Part shown: positions 1 to 8,549 of the stretch, one piece after another | Position numbering within the stretch: position 1 is the first letter of the stretch | Layout of the letters: the number at the start of each line of letters is the position of its first letter | Source: DASZBX01 sp035943635 | GTDB lineage: Bacteria; Actinomycetota; Actinomycetes; Streptomycetales; Catenulisporaceae | Reading direction: 5' to 3' | Assembly: GCA_035943635.1 (NCBI GenBank) | Contig: DASZBX010000147.1 | Coordinates: 124,001-188,000, forward strand | DNA: 64,000 nt | Translations under genes and position numbers: made by a program | The notes under the pieces: model-generated | Told to the model about the DNA's origin: nothing | Databases searched by the model: none | The model's input: the letters and a program-made list of their open reading frames with translations, nothing else

Positions 1-569
1 GCGGCCTGGTCTACACCTGCCGGGACGTCAGCGACCGGGTCGCGCTCCAGCAGCAGCTGGCCTACAACGCCTACCACGACTCGCTGACCGGCCTGCCGAA
101 CCGGGCCCTGTTCGCCGAGCGGCTGGAGCGGGCGGTGGCCCAGCGGTTCTCCGGCGCGCACGCGGTGGCCGTGCTCTTCCTCGACCTGGACTGGTTCAAG
201 CAGGTCAACGACACCGGCGGGCACGCGGCCGGGGACGCACTGCTGGTCGAGGCCGCGGCCCGGCTCGGCGGCTCGGTCCGGGCCGGGGACACGGTGGCCC
301 GGTTCGGCGGGGACGAGTTCGCCGCCCTGGTGCACACCGGACCGGACGAGGGCTCGGCCCGGGACGTGGCCGACCGGCTGCACGCCGAGCTGACCCGGCC
401 CTTCCTGATCGGCGGCCGCCGGTTCACCGTGGGCGCCTCGATCGGGGTGGCCTACTGGCGCGGCGGCGGCACCGCGGCCGAGCTGATGCGCGAGGCGGAC
501 CTGGCCATGTACGAGGCCAAGGCGGCCGGCAAGGGACGGGTGGTGAGCAGGGAACCGAGCATCCGGTGA
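1..569 (+). CDS. GGDEF-domain protein (diguanylate cyclase-like), 5' partial
   Basis: The frame is open from base 3, so this is the C-terminal end of a longer protein that begins before the window. The first residues look like the tail of a PAS/PAC sensor segment running into a GGDEF domain: DSLTGLPNR, then DLDWFKQVND, then an intact GGDEF signature in RFGGDEFAALV. The intact signature suggests a working cyclase making cyclic di-GMP, although activity is inferred. The protein ends soon after the GGDEF domain with no EAL domain downstream. It precedes the ilvB leader and shares no obvious function with it. Confidence 0.9.
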   Translation, partial: GLVYTCRDVSDRVALQQQLAYNAYHDSLTGLPNRALFAERLERAVAQRFSGAHAVAVLFLDLDWFKQVNDTGGHAAGDALLVEAAARLGGSVRAGDTVARFGGDEFAALVHTGPDEGSARDVADRLHAELTRPFLIGGRRFTVGASIGVAYWRGGGTAAELMREADLAMYEAKAAGKGRVVSREPSIR

Positions 570-639
570 GCGGATTTTCCGGGAGCCGGAAACGGGTGAG
601 ATGACCCTGTCCGTCATGTGAGACCAGACCGGCGGCGGC

Positions 640-669
640 TTGACGCGGCCGCCTCCCGCGCGAAAGTGT
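640..669 (+). promoter_or_regulatory. Putative promoter of ilvB leader transcript
   Basis: TTGACG at 640-645 and AAGTGT at 664-669 are separated by 18 bases. A start about 7 bases after the -10 falls on or next to the ATG at 677, so the leader peptide would be translated from a leaderless mRNA. The -10 is weak, so this is a prediction. Confidence 0.45.
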
Positions 670-676
670 GTAAACC

Positions 677-736
677 ATGCGGATCATTTCGATTGACGCA
701 CGCCGCCTTGTAGTACTTGGCAGGCGCGCCGGCTGA
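677..736 (+). CDS. ilvB leader peptide (19 aa), attenuation ORF
   Basis: A 19-codon ORF encodes MRIISIDARRLVVLGRRAG and stops 36 bases before an intrinsic terminator. Three Ile, two Leu and two Val codons in so short a peptide match the products of the ilvB pathway and are the classic layout of ribosome-mediated attenuation. Stalling when charged Ile, Leu or Val tRNAs are scarce would alter folding of the 739-818 segment and allow read-through into ilvB. The ORF has no Shine-Dalgarno, fitting the predicted leaderless start. It is too short for ordinary gene calling. Confidence 0.7.
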   Translation: MRIISIDARRLVVLGRRAG

Positions 737-738
737 CC

Positions 739-755
739 AGCCCAGCATCTGGGCT
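739..755 (+). promoter_or_regulatory. Hairpin between leader peptide and attenuator
   Basis: AGCCCA at 739-744 can pair with TGGGCT at 750-755. Its GGGC could alternatively pair with the GCCC of the terminator at 781-784, so it may act in the switch between terminator and antiterminator folds. The alternative pairing is inference. Confidence 0.4.
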
Positions 756-772
756 CGACGCCAGCGCGCATC

Positions 773-818
773 CCTCGGTTGCCCTCTTTCAGGGCCGGGG
801 GATTTTTTGTTGGCCCAA
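773..818 (+). terminator. Intrinsic terminator / attenuator upstream of ilvB
   Basis: CCTCG and GCCCT on the left pair with AGGGC and CGGGG on the right, with a three-base bulge and loop CTTTC, followed directly by six T residues at 813-818. It sits 37 bases before the ilvB start, inside the leader transcript, so it must be conditional. Confidence 0.7.
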
Positions 819-854
819 GTACCATCTGGACACGAGCGAGAGAAGCCCAAGACC

Positions 855-2636
855 ATGACCGACCAGACGAAGCCGGCTGCGATCAGCGAAACCGTCAGCG
901 GCGCCCAGTCGCTGATCCGGGCGCTGGAGGAGACCGGCGTGGACACCGTTTTCGGTATTCCCGGCGGCGCGATCCTGCCGGCCTACGACCCGCTCCTGGA
1001 CAGCGCCAAGGTCCGGCACATCCTGGTCCGGCACGAGCAGGGCGCGGGCCACGCGGCCACCGGCTACGCCCAGGCCACCGGTAAGGTCGGGGTCTGCATG
1101 GCCACCTCCGGCCCGGGCGCGACCAACCTGGTCACCCCGATCGCCGACGCGCACATGGACTCGGTCCCGCTCGTCGCCATCACCGGCCAGGTCACCAGCG
1201 GGCTGATCGGCACGGACGGCTTCCAGGAGGCCGACATCTGCGGCATCACGATGCCGATCACCAAGCACAACTTCCTGGTCACCCGGGCCGAGGACATCCC
1301 GCGCACGATCGCCGAGGCCTTCCACATCGCCTCCTCCGGCCGCCCGGGCCCGGTGCTGGTGGACATCTCCAAGGACGCACTGCAGTCCGAGACCTCCTTC
1401 TCCTGGCCGGTGGAGCTGGACCTGCCCGGCTACCGCCCAGTCTCCCGGCCGCACGCCAAGCAGATCCGCGAGGCCGCCCGGATGATCACCGACGCGCGCC
1501 GACCGGTGCTTTACGTCGGCGGCGGCGTGCTCAAGGCGCACGCGAGCGTGGCGCTGCGCCAGCTGGCCGAACTGACCGGGGCCCCGGTGGTCACCACCCT
1601 GATGGCCCGCGGCGCGTTCCCGGACAGCCACCCGCTGCACCTGGGCATGCCCGGCATGCACGGCACCGTCTCCGCGGTCACCGCGTTGCAGCGGGCCGAC
1701 CTGATCGTGGCGCTCGGCGCCCGGTTCGACGACCGGGTCACCGGCAAGCTCTCCTCCTTCGCCCCGGACGCCAAGATCGTGCACGCGGACATCGACCCGG
1801 CCGAGATCTCCAAGAACCGGCCCGCGGACGTGCCGATCGTGGGCGACTGCCGCGAGGTGATCACCGACCTGACCGCGGCGGTGGCGGCCGAGCACGCGGC
1901 CGGCCGGGTCGGGGACTACGCCGCCTGGTGGGAGCTGCTGGCCGACTGGCGCGAGCGCTACCCGGTCGGCTACGACTCGACCGCCGGCTCACTGGCCCCG
2001 CAGTACGTGATCGAGCGCCTGGGCGCGATCGCCGGCCCGGAGGCGATCTTCGCCACCGGCGTCGGCCAGCACCAGATGTGGGCCGCGCAGTTCATCAAGT
2101 ACGAGAACCCGTACACCTTCCTGAACTCCGGGGGCCTGGGCACCATGGGCTACGCCGTGCCGGCCGCGATGGGCGCCAAGGTCGGCCGGCCGGAGGCCAC
2201 GGTCTGGGCGATCGACGGCGACGGCTGCTTCCAGATGACCAACCAGGAACTGGCCACCTGCGCCGTCAACAACATCCCGATCAAGGTCGCGATCATCAAC
2301 AACGGCACCCTGGGCATGGTCCGGCAGTGGCAGACCCTGTTCTACGGCTCGCGCTACTCCAACACCGACCTGCAGCGCGGCGGCTCGACCCACCCGCGGA
2401 TCCCGGACTTCGTCAAGCTGGCCGACGCCTACGGCTGCGTGGGCCTGCGCTGCGACAGCCCGGCCCAGGTGGACGCGACGATCGAGAAGGCGATGTCCAT
2501 CAACGACGCCCCGGTCGTGGTCGACTTCATCGTGCACCAGGACGCCATGGTCTGGCCGATGGTCCCGGCCGGGCTGTCCAACGACGAGATCCTGGCCGCC
2601 CGCGGCCAGCGCCCGGATTTCGGTGACGGTGAATGA
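855..2636 (+). CDS. ilvB: Acetolactate synthase large subunit
   Basis: The product condenses two pyruvates to acetolactate, or pyruvate with 2-ketobutyrate to acetohydroxybutyrate, the first common step of valine, leucine and isoleucine synthesis. The 593-residue length is normal. Visible features are the thiamine-diphosphate glutamate in RHEQGAGHAATGYA (Glu61), the central FAD-binding domain, and the ThDP/Mg motif beginning IDGDG near residues 453-457. The frame is open upstream to 717, but ATG 855 (MTDQTKPAAISETV) is preferred because upstream bases form the attenuator. It is followed 61 bases later by the regulatory subunit ilvN, then ilvC. Confidence 0.97.
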   Translation: MTDQTKPAAISETVSGAQSLIRALEETGVDTVFGIPGGAILPAYDPLLDSAKVRHILVRHEQGAGHAATGYAQATGKVGVCMATSGPGATNLVTPIADAHMDSVPLVAITGQVTSGLIGTDGFQEADICGITMPITKHNFLVTRAEDIPRTIAEAFHIASSGRPGPVLVDISKDALQSETSFSWPVELDLPGYRPVSRPHAKQIREAARMITDARRPVLYVGGGVLKAHASVALRQLAELTGAPVVTTLMARGAFPDSHPLHLGMPGMHGTVSAVTALQRADLIVALGARFDDRVTGKLSSFAPDAKIVHADIDPAEISKNRPADVPIVGDCREVITDLTAAVAAEHAAGRVGDYAAWWELLADWRERYPVGYDSTAGSLAPQYVIERLGAIAGPEAIFATGVGQHQMWAAQFIKYENPYTFLNSGGLGTMGYAVPAAMGAKVGRPEATVWAIDGDGCFQMTNQELATCAVNNIPIKVAIINNGTLGMVRQWQTLFYGSRYSNTDLQRGGSTHPRIPDFVKLADAYGCVGLRCDSPAQVDATIEKAMSINDAPVVVDFIVHQDAMVWPMVPAGLSNDEILAARGQRPDFGDGE

Positions 2637-2697
2637 ACATTTCAGGGGAACGCCGTACCGCCGACCGTGGAACCGACGAGTGCCTAGGGGCCTGGAA

Positions 2698-3231
2698 ATG
2701 ACCGTCAGCGAGACCCACACCCTGTCCGTCCTGGTGGAGAACAAGCCGGGCGTGCTGGCCCGGATCGCCGCGCTGTTCTCCCGCCGCGGCTTCAACATCG
2801 AGTCCCTCGCCGTCGGGCCGACCGAGCACCCGGACATCTCCCGGGTGACCCTGGTGGTCAACGTGGCCGACCATCCGCTGGAGCAGGTCACCAAACAGCT
2901 CAACAAGCTGGTGAACGTGCTCAAGATCGTCGAGCTGGAGGACTCCGCCTCGGTCCAGCGGGAACTGATCCTGGTCAAGGTGCGGGCCGACGCGGCCGAA
3001 CGGCACCGGGTGCTCGCCACGATCGAGCCCTTCGGTGCGCGGGTGGTCGACGTGGCCATAGACTCCCTGGTCGTCGAGGCCACCGGGGACTTCGCCAAAC
3101 TGGAGGCGATGCTGCGGGTGCTGGAGCCGTTCGGGATCAAGGAACTGGTCCAGTCCGGCCTGGTGGCCATCGGCCGCGGACCCCGCTCGATCACCGACCG
3201 CACCCTGCGGTCGGTCGAGCGCGCGGCCTGA
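2698..3231 (+). CDS. ilvN: Acetolactate synthase small (regulatory) subunit
   Basis: This 177-residue protein has an N-terminal ACT domain (HTLSVLVENKPGVLARIAALFSRRGFNIESL wraps residues 6-36) and the usual C-terminal ALS_ss domain. It binds IlvB and confers valine feedback inhibition in this family. ATG 2698 was chosen over the upstream in-frame start at 2623 because homology begins here and AGGGGCCTGGA lies just before it. It is co-directional with ilvB and ilvC. Confidence 0.95.
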   Translation: MTVSETHTLSVLVENKPGVLARIAALFSRRGFNIESLAVGPTEHPDISRVTLVVNVADHPLEQVTKQLNKLVNVLKIVELEDSASVQRELILVKVRADAAERHRVLATIEPFGARVVDVAIDSLVVEATGDFAKLEAMLRVLEPFGIKELVQSGLVAIGRGPRSITDRTLRSVERAA

Positions 3232-3329
3232 GCCCCGCGACGCGTCCGGGAGCGGAGACCGACATCCGTTCCCGTCCTCGTCCGTCCTGACATCCTTATC
3301 GTTGCGCCAACTTGAGAAAGCAGCTCACC

Positions 3330-4331
<1,002 letters not shown>

Positions 4332-4404
4332 GCCGGTCCGGGCCGAGCGGCCTGACCCGGTCCGACCGGCGCGTGCTGCGCTGAGCGGTCCGCCGAACGA
4401 GTGA

Positions 4405-4432
4405 GAGCCCGTGCGCGAAAGTGCACGGGCTC
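4405..4432 (+). terminator. Hairpin terminator after ilvC
   Basis: GAGCCCGTGC at 4405-4414 is perfectly complementary to GCACGGGCTC at 4423-4432 with an 8-base loop. There is no T tract, as is common in high-GC actinomycetes. Confidence 0.65.
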
Positions 4433-4803
4433 CAGACGGCGCCCCGATCACCGCGGACGACGGCTACGACATCGTCGACTTCGCCTGGGCCGCCTCGCCG
4501 TTCCCGGTCTCCGCCGACCAGCCCGACTACACCTCCACCGGCGGTGACGACATCGGCGGCTATGCGAACCGCAGCGTCGACGGCTGGATGGCCGAGGCCG
4601 CGGCCACCGCCGACCCGGCCGTCTCCCTCGCCGACCTGGACCGGGCCGACCGGCAGATCAGCCAGGACGCCTGCACCCTGCCGCTCTACCAGCTGCCCAC
4701 GCTGATCGCCGTCCAGCCCGACCTGGTGAACGCGCACGGAAACGGCACCGCTTCCGGCCCGACAGACAATGTGGGCGAGTGGGGCCTGAAGAAGGCTTCG
4801 TGA
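4433..4803 (+). pseudogene. C-terminal remnant of a peptide-binding ABC transporter lipoprotein
   Basis: The open frame reads YDIVDFAWAASPFPVS, then GDDIGGYANRSVDGWM, LDRADRQISQDACTLPLYQ and DNVGEWGLKK. This is the pattern of the last 110-120 residues of family 5 (oligopeptide/nickel) extracellular solute-binding proteins. No signal peptide or N-terminal three quarters is present, and the frame runs upstream into the ilvC terminator hairpin rather than a start region. I read it as a truncated relic, not an expressed gene. Confidence 0.6.
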
Positions 4804-4971
4804 TTCCCGGCCGCCCGGCCGGGGAGATCATGGTTACCGACACTCCGGGGTCTTTCTCGACCCCCCTCCGGCAACCGGCCCCGGACCGGCCGCATTGCCG
4901 CCGGTCCAGGTCGGGGTTCACCCGTTCGGAGGCTCGGCGGTAACAGCCGATCACCCGGCTCGTTCGAGTAC

Positions 4972-4999
4972 TCGATTTCTGCCTGCGAATCGGTACGAT
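4972..4999 (+). promoter_or_regulatory. Putative promoter of serA leader
   Basis: TACGAT at 4994-4999 is a good -10, with TCGATT at 4972-4977 as a weak -35 sixteen bases upstream. The expected start near 5006 coincides with an ATG, giving a leaderless short ORF at the 5' end of the transcript. Confidence 0.45.
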
Positions 5000-5005
5000 G
5001 GCCCT

Positions 5006-5029
5006 ATGCGGCATCACGACACGTGTTAG
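5006..5029 (+). CDS. Short leader ORF (MRHHDTC) upstream of serA
   Basis: ATG at 5006 opens a seven-codon ORF, MRHHDTC, ending TAG at 5027-5029 in the loop of a long hairpin. It starts at the predicted transcription start. Codons for His, Thr and Cys could sense amino acids made from or linked to serine (Cys), but no run of a single codon is present. Its role is a hypothesis. Confidence 0.35.
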   Translation: MRHHDTC

Positions 5030-5047
5030 TAACACGGCGGTCGTGAT
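5013..5047 (+). promoter_or_regulatory. Structured 5' leader hairpin of serA
   Basis: ATCACGAC (5013-5020) pairs with GTCGTGAT (5040-5047), and inside it CGTGTT (5022-5027) pairs with AACACG (5031-5036). That is 14 base pairs with a small asymmetric bulge, near the 5' end of the serA mRNA. A second palindrome, CCAGGTGCACCTGG, follows at 5048-5061. I do not recognise it as a named riboswitch. Confidence 0.55.
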
Positions 5048-5140
5048 CCAGGTGCACCTGGCTGCCCCGCATTCCCGCCTGGCCCACAGCGTGGTGGACC
5101 CGGAATCCCCGTGAACGGACGACCGGAGGACAACCCCGCC

Positions 5141-6727
5141 ATGCCCAAGCCCGTAGTACTGATCGCCGAGGAACTCAGCCCCGCCACCGTCGACGCCCTG
5201 GGCCCCGACTTCGAGGTGCGCTACGTCGACGGCACCGACCGTCCGGCGCTGCTGGCCGCGCTCGCCGACGCCGACGCCGTGCTGGTCCGCTCGGCCACCC
5301 AGATCGACGCCGAGGCGGTCGCCGCGGCCGGGAAGCTGCGGGTCATCGCCCGGGCCGGGGTGGGCCTGGACAACGTGGACATCGCCGCCGCCACCAAGGC
5401 CGGCGCCATGGTGGTCAACGCCCCCACCTCCAACATCACCAGCGCCGCCGAGCTGACCGTGGCCCTGATCCTGGCCAGCGCGCGCAACGTGGCCTCGGCC
5501 AACGCCGCGCTCAAGGGCGGCAAGTGGGCCCGGTCCAAGTACACCGGGATCGAGCTGGACGGCAAGACCGTCGGCATCGTGGGCCTGGGCAAGATCGGCG
5601 CCCTGGTCTCCGCCCGGCTGCTCCCGTTCGGGGTCAAGCTGCTGGCCTACGACCCGTACGTGCAGGCCGGCAAGGCCGCGCAGATCGGCGCCCAGCTGGT
5701 CGACCTGGACCAGCTGCTGGCCGAGTCCGACTTCATCACCGTGCACATGCCCAAGACCCCGGAGACCGTCGGCCTGATCGGCGAGGAGGCCCTGCGCAAG
5801 GTCAAGCCCACGGTCCGGATCATCAACGTGGCCCGCGGCGGCCTGGTCGACGAGGGCGCGCTGGCCGCCGCGATCAAGGAGGGCCGGGTGGCCGGCGCCG
5901 GGATCGACGTGTTCGCCAAGGAGCCGACCACCGAGTCCCCGCTGTTCGAGCTGGACTCGGTCGTGGTCACCCCGCACCTGGGCGCCTCCACCGACGAGGC
6001 CCAGGAGAAGGCCGGCATCGCGGTGGCCCGCTCGGTCCGCCAGGCCCTGGCCGGCGAGCTGGTCCCGGACGCGGTCAACGTGCAGGGCGGCACCATCGCC
6101 GAGGACGTGCGCCCGGGCCTGCCCCTGGCCGAGCAGCTCGGCCGGCTGTTCACCGGCCTGGCCAGCGGCGGCGCGCAGCAGCTGGACGTGGTCGTGGCCG
6201 GGGAGATCACCCAGTACGACGTGAAGGTGCTGGAGCTGTCCGCGCTCAAGGGGGTCTTCGCCGACGTCGTCGAGGGCTCGGTCTCCTACGTCAACGCCCC
6301 GCTGCTGGCCCAGGAGCGCGGCCTGGAGGTGCGGCTGACCACCACCTCCGAGTCGCCCGACTACCGCAACGTGGTCACCGTCCGCGGCACCCTGGCCTCC
6401 GGCGAGGTGGTGTCGGTCTCCGGCACCCTGTCCGGCCCCAAGTACGCCGCGAAGATCGTGGACATCAACGGCTTCACCGTGGACCTCGCCCTGTCCGAGC
6501 AGCTGGCCTTCTTCCGCTACACCGACCGGCCAGGCGTGGTCGGCCTGATCGGCGGCCTGCTCGGCGAGGCCGGGGTCAACATCGCCGGCATGCAGGTGTC
6601 CCGCTCGGCCAAGGGCGGCGAGGCGCTGGTCGCGCTGACCCTGGACAGCGGCATCTCGGCCGAGACGCTGACCGAGATCTCCGACGCCATCGGCGCCAGC
6701 TGGGGCCGGTCCGTCTCCCTGGACTAA
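5141..6727 (+). CDS. serA: D-3-phosphoglycerate dehydrogenase
   Basis: SerA oxidises 3-phosphoglycerate to 3-phosphohydroxypyruvate, the first step of serine synthesis. At 528 residues it is the long actinobacterial type: catalytic and NAD-binding domains (GLGKIG at 148-153, RGGLVDEGAL, catalytic His279 in HLGAST), an intervening domain, and a C-terminal ACT domain from about residue 455 for serine binding. ATG 5141 follows GGAGGA with suitable spacing and is preferred to GTG 5111. The gene has its own leader and is not joined to ilvC. Confidence 0.96.
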   Translation: MPKPVVLIAEELSPATVDALGPDFEVRYVDGTDRPALLAALADADAVLVRSATQIDAEAVAAAGKLRVIARAGVGLDNVDIAAATKAGAMVVNAPTSNITSAAELTVALILASARNVASANAALKGGKWARSKYTGIELDGKTVGIVGLGKIGALVSARLLPFGVKLLAYDPYVQAGKAAQIGAQLVDLDQLLAESDFITVHMPKTPETVGLIGEEALRKVKPTVRIINVARGGLVDEGALAAAIKEGRVAGAGIDVFAKEPTTESPLFELDSVVVTPHLGASTDEAQEKAGIAVARSVRQALAGELVPDAVNVQGGTIAEDVRPGLPLAEQLGRLFTGLASGGAQQLDVVVAGEITQYDVKVLELSALKGVFADVVEGSVSYVNAPLLAQERGLEVRLTTTSESPDYRNVVTVRGTLASGEVVSVSGTLSGPKYAAKIVDINGFTVDLALSEQLAFFRYTDRPGVVGLIGGLLGEAGVNIAGMQVSRSAKGGEALVALTLDSGISAETLTEISDAIGASWGRSVSLD

Positions 6728-6740
6728 GGCGTGACAGATC

Positions 6741-6798
6741 ATGCCGGTGGCCCCCGCCGCCGCGGTGCCTGCCGCCGCGCCGACGGGGGCCGCGGCAT
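6741..6798 (+). terminator. Terminator after serA
   Basis: ATGCCG plus GGCCCCCG (6741-6756) pair with CGGGGGCC plus CGGCAT (6784-6798), with small bulges. The structure begins 13 bases after the serA stop and shows that the ATG at 6741 is not the start of the next gene. Confidence 0.55.
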
Positions 6799-6851
6799 GT
6801 CCGGTGACTCTGGGTTGGAGCAGCGATCACTGCGTGTTATCGTGTGACTTC

Positions 6852-8168
6852 GTGTTGCTACCCAAGCAGTCGTCTCGCGACCGGACGGTGTCGGCGCCCG
6901 TCCCCGCCTCCCGGCGCCTGGGCGCGCTCGACGTTCTGAGGTTCTGCGCGGCGATGGCCGTGGTCGTGTACCACTACACCGGCATCCACGGCCTGCCGGT
7001 GGTGTCCGGCCTGGGCATCAACGACTACCGCGGTACCCAGTCCTCGCTCTTCCCCTGGCTCTACCCGGTCAGCCAGTACGGGTTCCTCAGCGTCGAGATC
7101 TTCTTCGTGATCAGTGGTTTCGTCATCTGCATGAGCGGGTGGGGCCGCGGGCTCGGAGAGTTCTTCGTCTCCCGGGTGATCCGGCTGATGCCGGCCTACC
7201 TGGCCGCGGTCTGCCTGGTCGAGGTCGCCATGGCGCTGATGCCGTTCCCGTACCACCGCACGAAGATCCTCACCGGCGTCACCAACCTCACGATGCTGCA
7301 AGAGCCGCTCGGCGTGCCCGACGCCGACTCGGTGTACTGGTCTCTGTGGGTGGAGCTGCGGTTCTATCTGCTGTTCGCCGCGGTCGTCGCGCTCGGGGTG
7401 ACGTACCGGCGGGTCGTCCTGTTCTGTGTGCTGTGGACGGTCGGCTCCGTCATCGCCATCGAGTCGAACAGCGAGTTGCTCCAGAACCTCCTGGTCCCCG
7501 CGTATTCTCCGTACTTCGTCGCCGGCATGGCCTTCTACCTGATGCACCGGTTCAGGCCGACGGCCCAGCTGTGGTGCATCGTCGGTTTCTCGTACATCCT
7601 CACGCTGCACCTGCTGCAAGCGCGGGTCGCGACCGTGGAGGGAGAGCTGAAAGTCAAGCTCTCCTACTCGGTGGCCGCCCTCGTCGTGACCGCCGGGTAC
7701 GCCGTGGTCGGCGCGGTGGCCGTGGGCCGGCTCGGCTGGATCCGGGGGAGGTGGACCGCGGCGGCCGGGGCCCTGACCTATCCGCTGTACCTGGTCCACG
7801 AACACACCGGCACGGCCCTGATCGCCGAACTCTCCCGCCGCCACCTGTCCCCCGGCCGCTGCGTCGCCGCCGCCGTCGCGTTCTCGCTGCTCCTGGCCTG
7901 GCTGGTGCACCGGTTGGTCGAACTCCCGGTCGCGCCGCGGCTCAGGCGCGCGCTGCTGGCGTCGCTGGCGGAGATCCGGGCGAACTCCGGGCCCGAGGGC
8001 GTGGCCGGACCGGACCAGGTGCCGGGGCCGGAGCCGGCCGCCGCGGCCGGGCCGGCGGCCGACCCGGAACCCGCCGCGCTCTCACCGGTCCCGGGCCGGC
8101 TGGCCGTACGCCTGCCGATCGTCCGCCCGGGGGCCGTTCCCGTCTCAGATAGTAGGAAGTCCGAGTAA
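6852..8168 (+). CDS. Acyltransferase 3 family membrane protein (OafA/YrhL-like)
   Basis: The protein opens with the family signature LGALDVLRFCAAMAVVVYHY and then shows about ten hydrophobic membrane segments, including FLSVEIFFVISGFVICM and YLVHEHTG. Family members O-acylate sugars or lipids at the membrane; the substrate here is unknown. GTG 6852 is chosen because the in-frame ATG at 6741 lies inside the serA terminator; a TGTTAT -10 at 6835-6840 suggests a leaderless start. The last 70 residues are a proline/alanine-rich tail. The final codons overlap a 21-bp repeat at 8148. Confidence 0.82.
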   Translation: MLLPKQSSRDRTVSAPVPASRRLGALDVLRFCAAMAVVVYHYTGIHGLPVVSGLGINDYRGTQSSLFPWLYPVSQYGFLSVEIFFVISGFVICMSGWGRGLGEFFVSRVIRLMPAYLAAVCLVEVAMALMPFPYHRTKILTGVTNLTMLQEPLGVPDADSVYWSLWVELRFYLLFAAVVALGVTYRRVVLFCVLWTVGSVIAIESNSELLQNLLVPAYSPYFVAGMAFYLMHRFRPTAQLWCIVGFSYILTLHLLQARVATVEGELKVKLSYSVAALVVTAGYAVVGAVAVGRLGWIRGRWTAAAGALTYPLYLVHEHTGTALIAELSRRHLSPGRCVAAAVAFSLLLAWLVHRLVELPVAPRLRRALLASLAEIRANSGPEGVAGPDQVPGPEPAAAAGPAADPEPAALSPVPGRLAVRLPIVRPGAVPVSDSRKSE

Positions 8169-8224
8169 AGACGCGACAGCGGACCGGGGACCGGGTACGG
8201 TCGGATAGTAGGACGTCCGAGCAA
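8148..8224 (+). repeat. Two 21-bp direct repeats upstream of leuB
   Basis: Copies at 8148-8168 and 8204-8224 share GATAGTAGGA, then GTCCGAG, and match at 19 of 21 positions. The core GGACGTCC of copy 2 is palindromic. Copy 1 overlaps the acyltransferase stop codon. Spacing of 56 bases and palindromic cores suggest operator sites. Confidence 0.6.
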
Positions 8225-8316
8225 TGGTGGGCCACCCTCTCCACCCTCGGACCCGGCCACGAAACCGGCGTGTCCGTACCCGCTCACCCGGCACGCATTT
8301 CAGGGACGGAACCTCC

Positions 8317-8520
8317 ATGTACCGCGAAGAGCAGCACCCCCAGCAGGAGCAGCAGGACTCGGCCGACCCCCGGGTGCAGGCCCGGCGCGCGCTGCAGGCC
8401 GCCTACGACTGGCGCGACGACGAGCAGGCCGTCGAGGACCTCGCGGGCCGTCCGGCGGCCCGGCGGGAACTGGCCGCGGCGGCCCCGGTAGCGTCCGGAT
8501 ACTGGACAAGCGCTGTTTGA
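8317..8520 (+). CDS. Small hypothetical protein (67 aa)
   Basis: ATG 8317 opens a short acidic, Gln-rich protein (MYREEQHPQQEQQDSADP...) followed by an Ala/Arg-rich helix. No family is recognised. There is no strong Shine-Dalgarno, though GGGACGGAACC precedes the start. It ends 29 bases before leuB, so it could be the first gene of a leuB transcript. The frame is short enough that it may be spurious. Confidence 0.4.
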   Translation: MYREEQHPQQEQQDSADPRVQARRALQAAYDWRDDEQAVEDLAGRPAARRELAAAAPVASGYWTSAV

Positions 8521-8549
8521 GCCGCGAGACGGAGGCTAAGCTCTGAGCC

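Noticed and set aside
6741..6851. ATG 6741 as start of the acyltransferase
   Set aside because: It lies in the serA terminator stem and the residues up to 6851 are not family-like.
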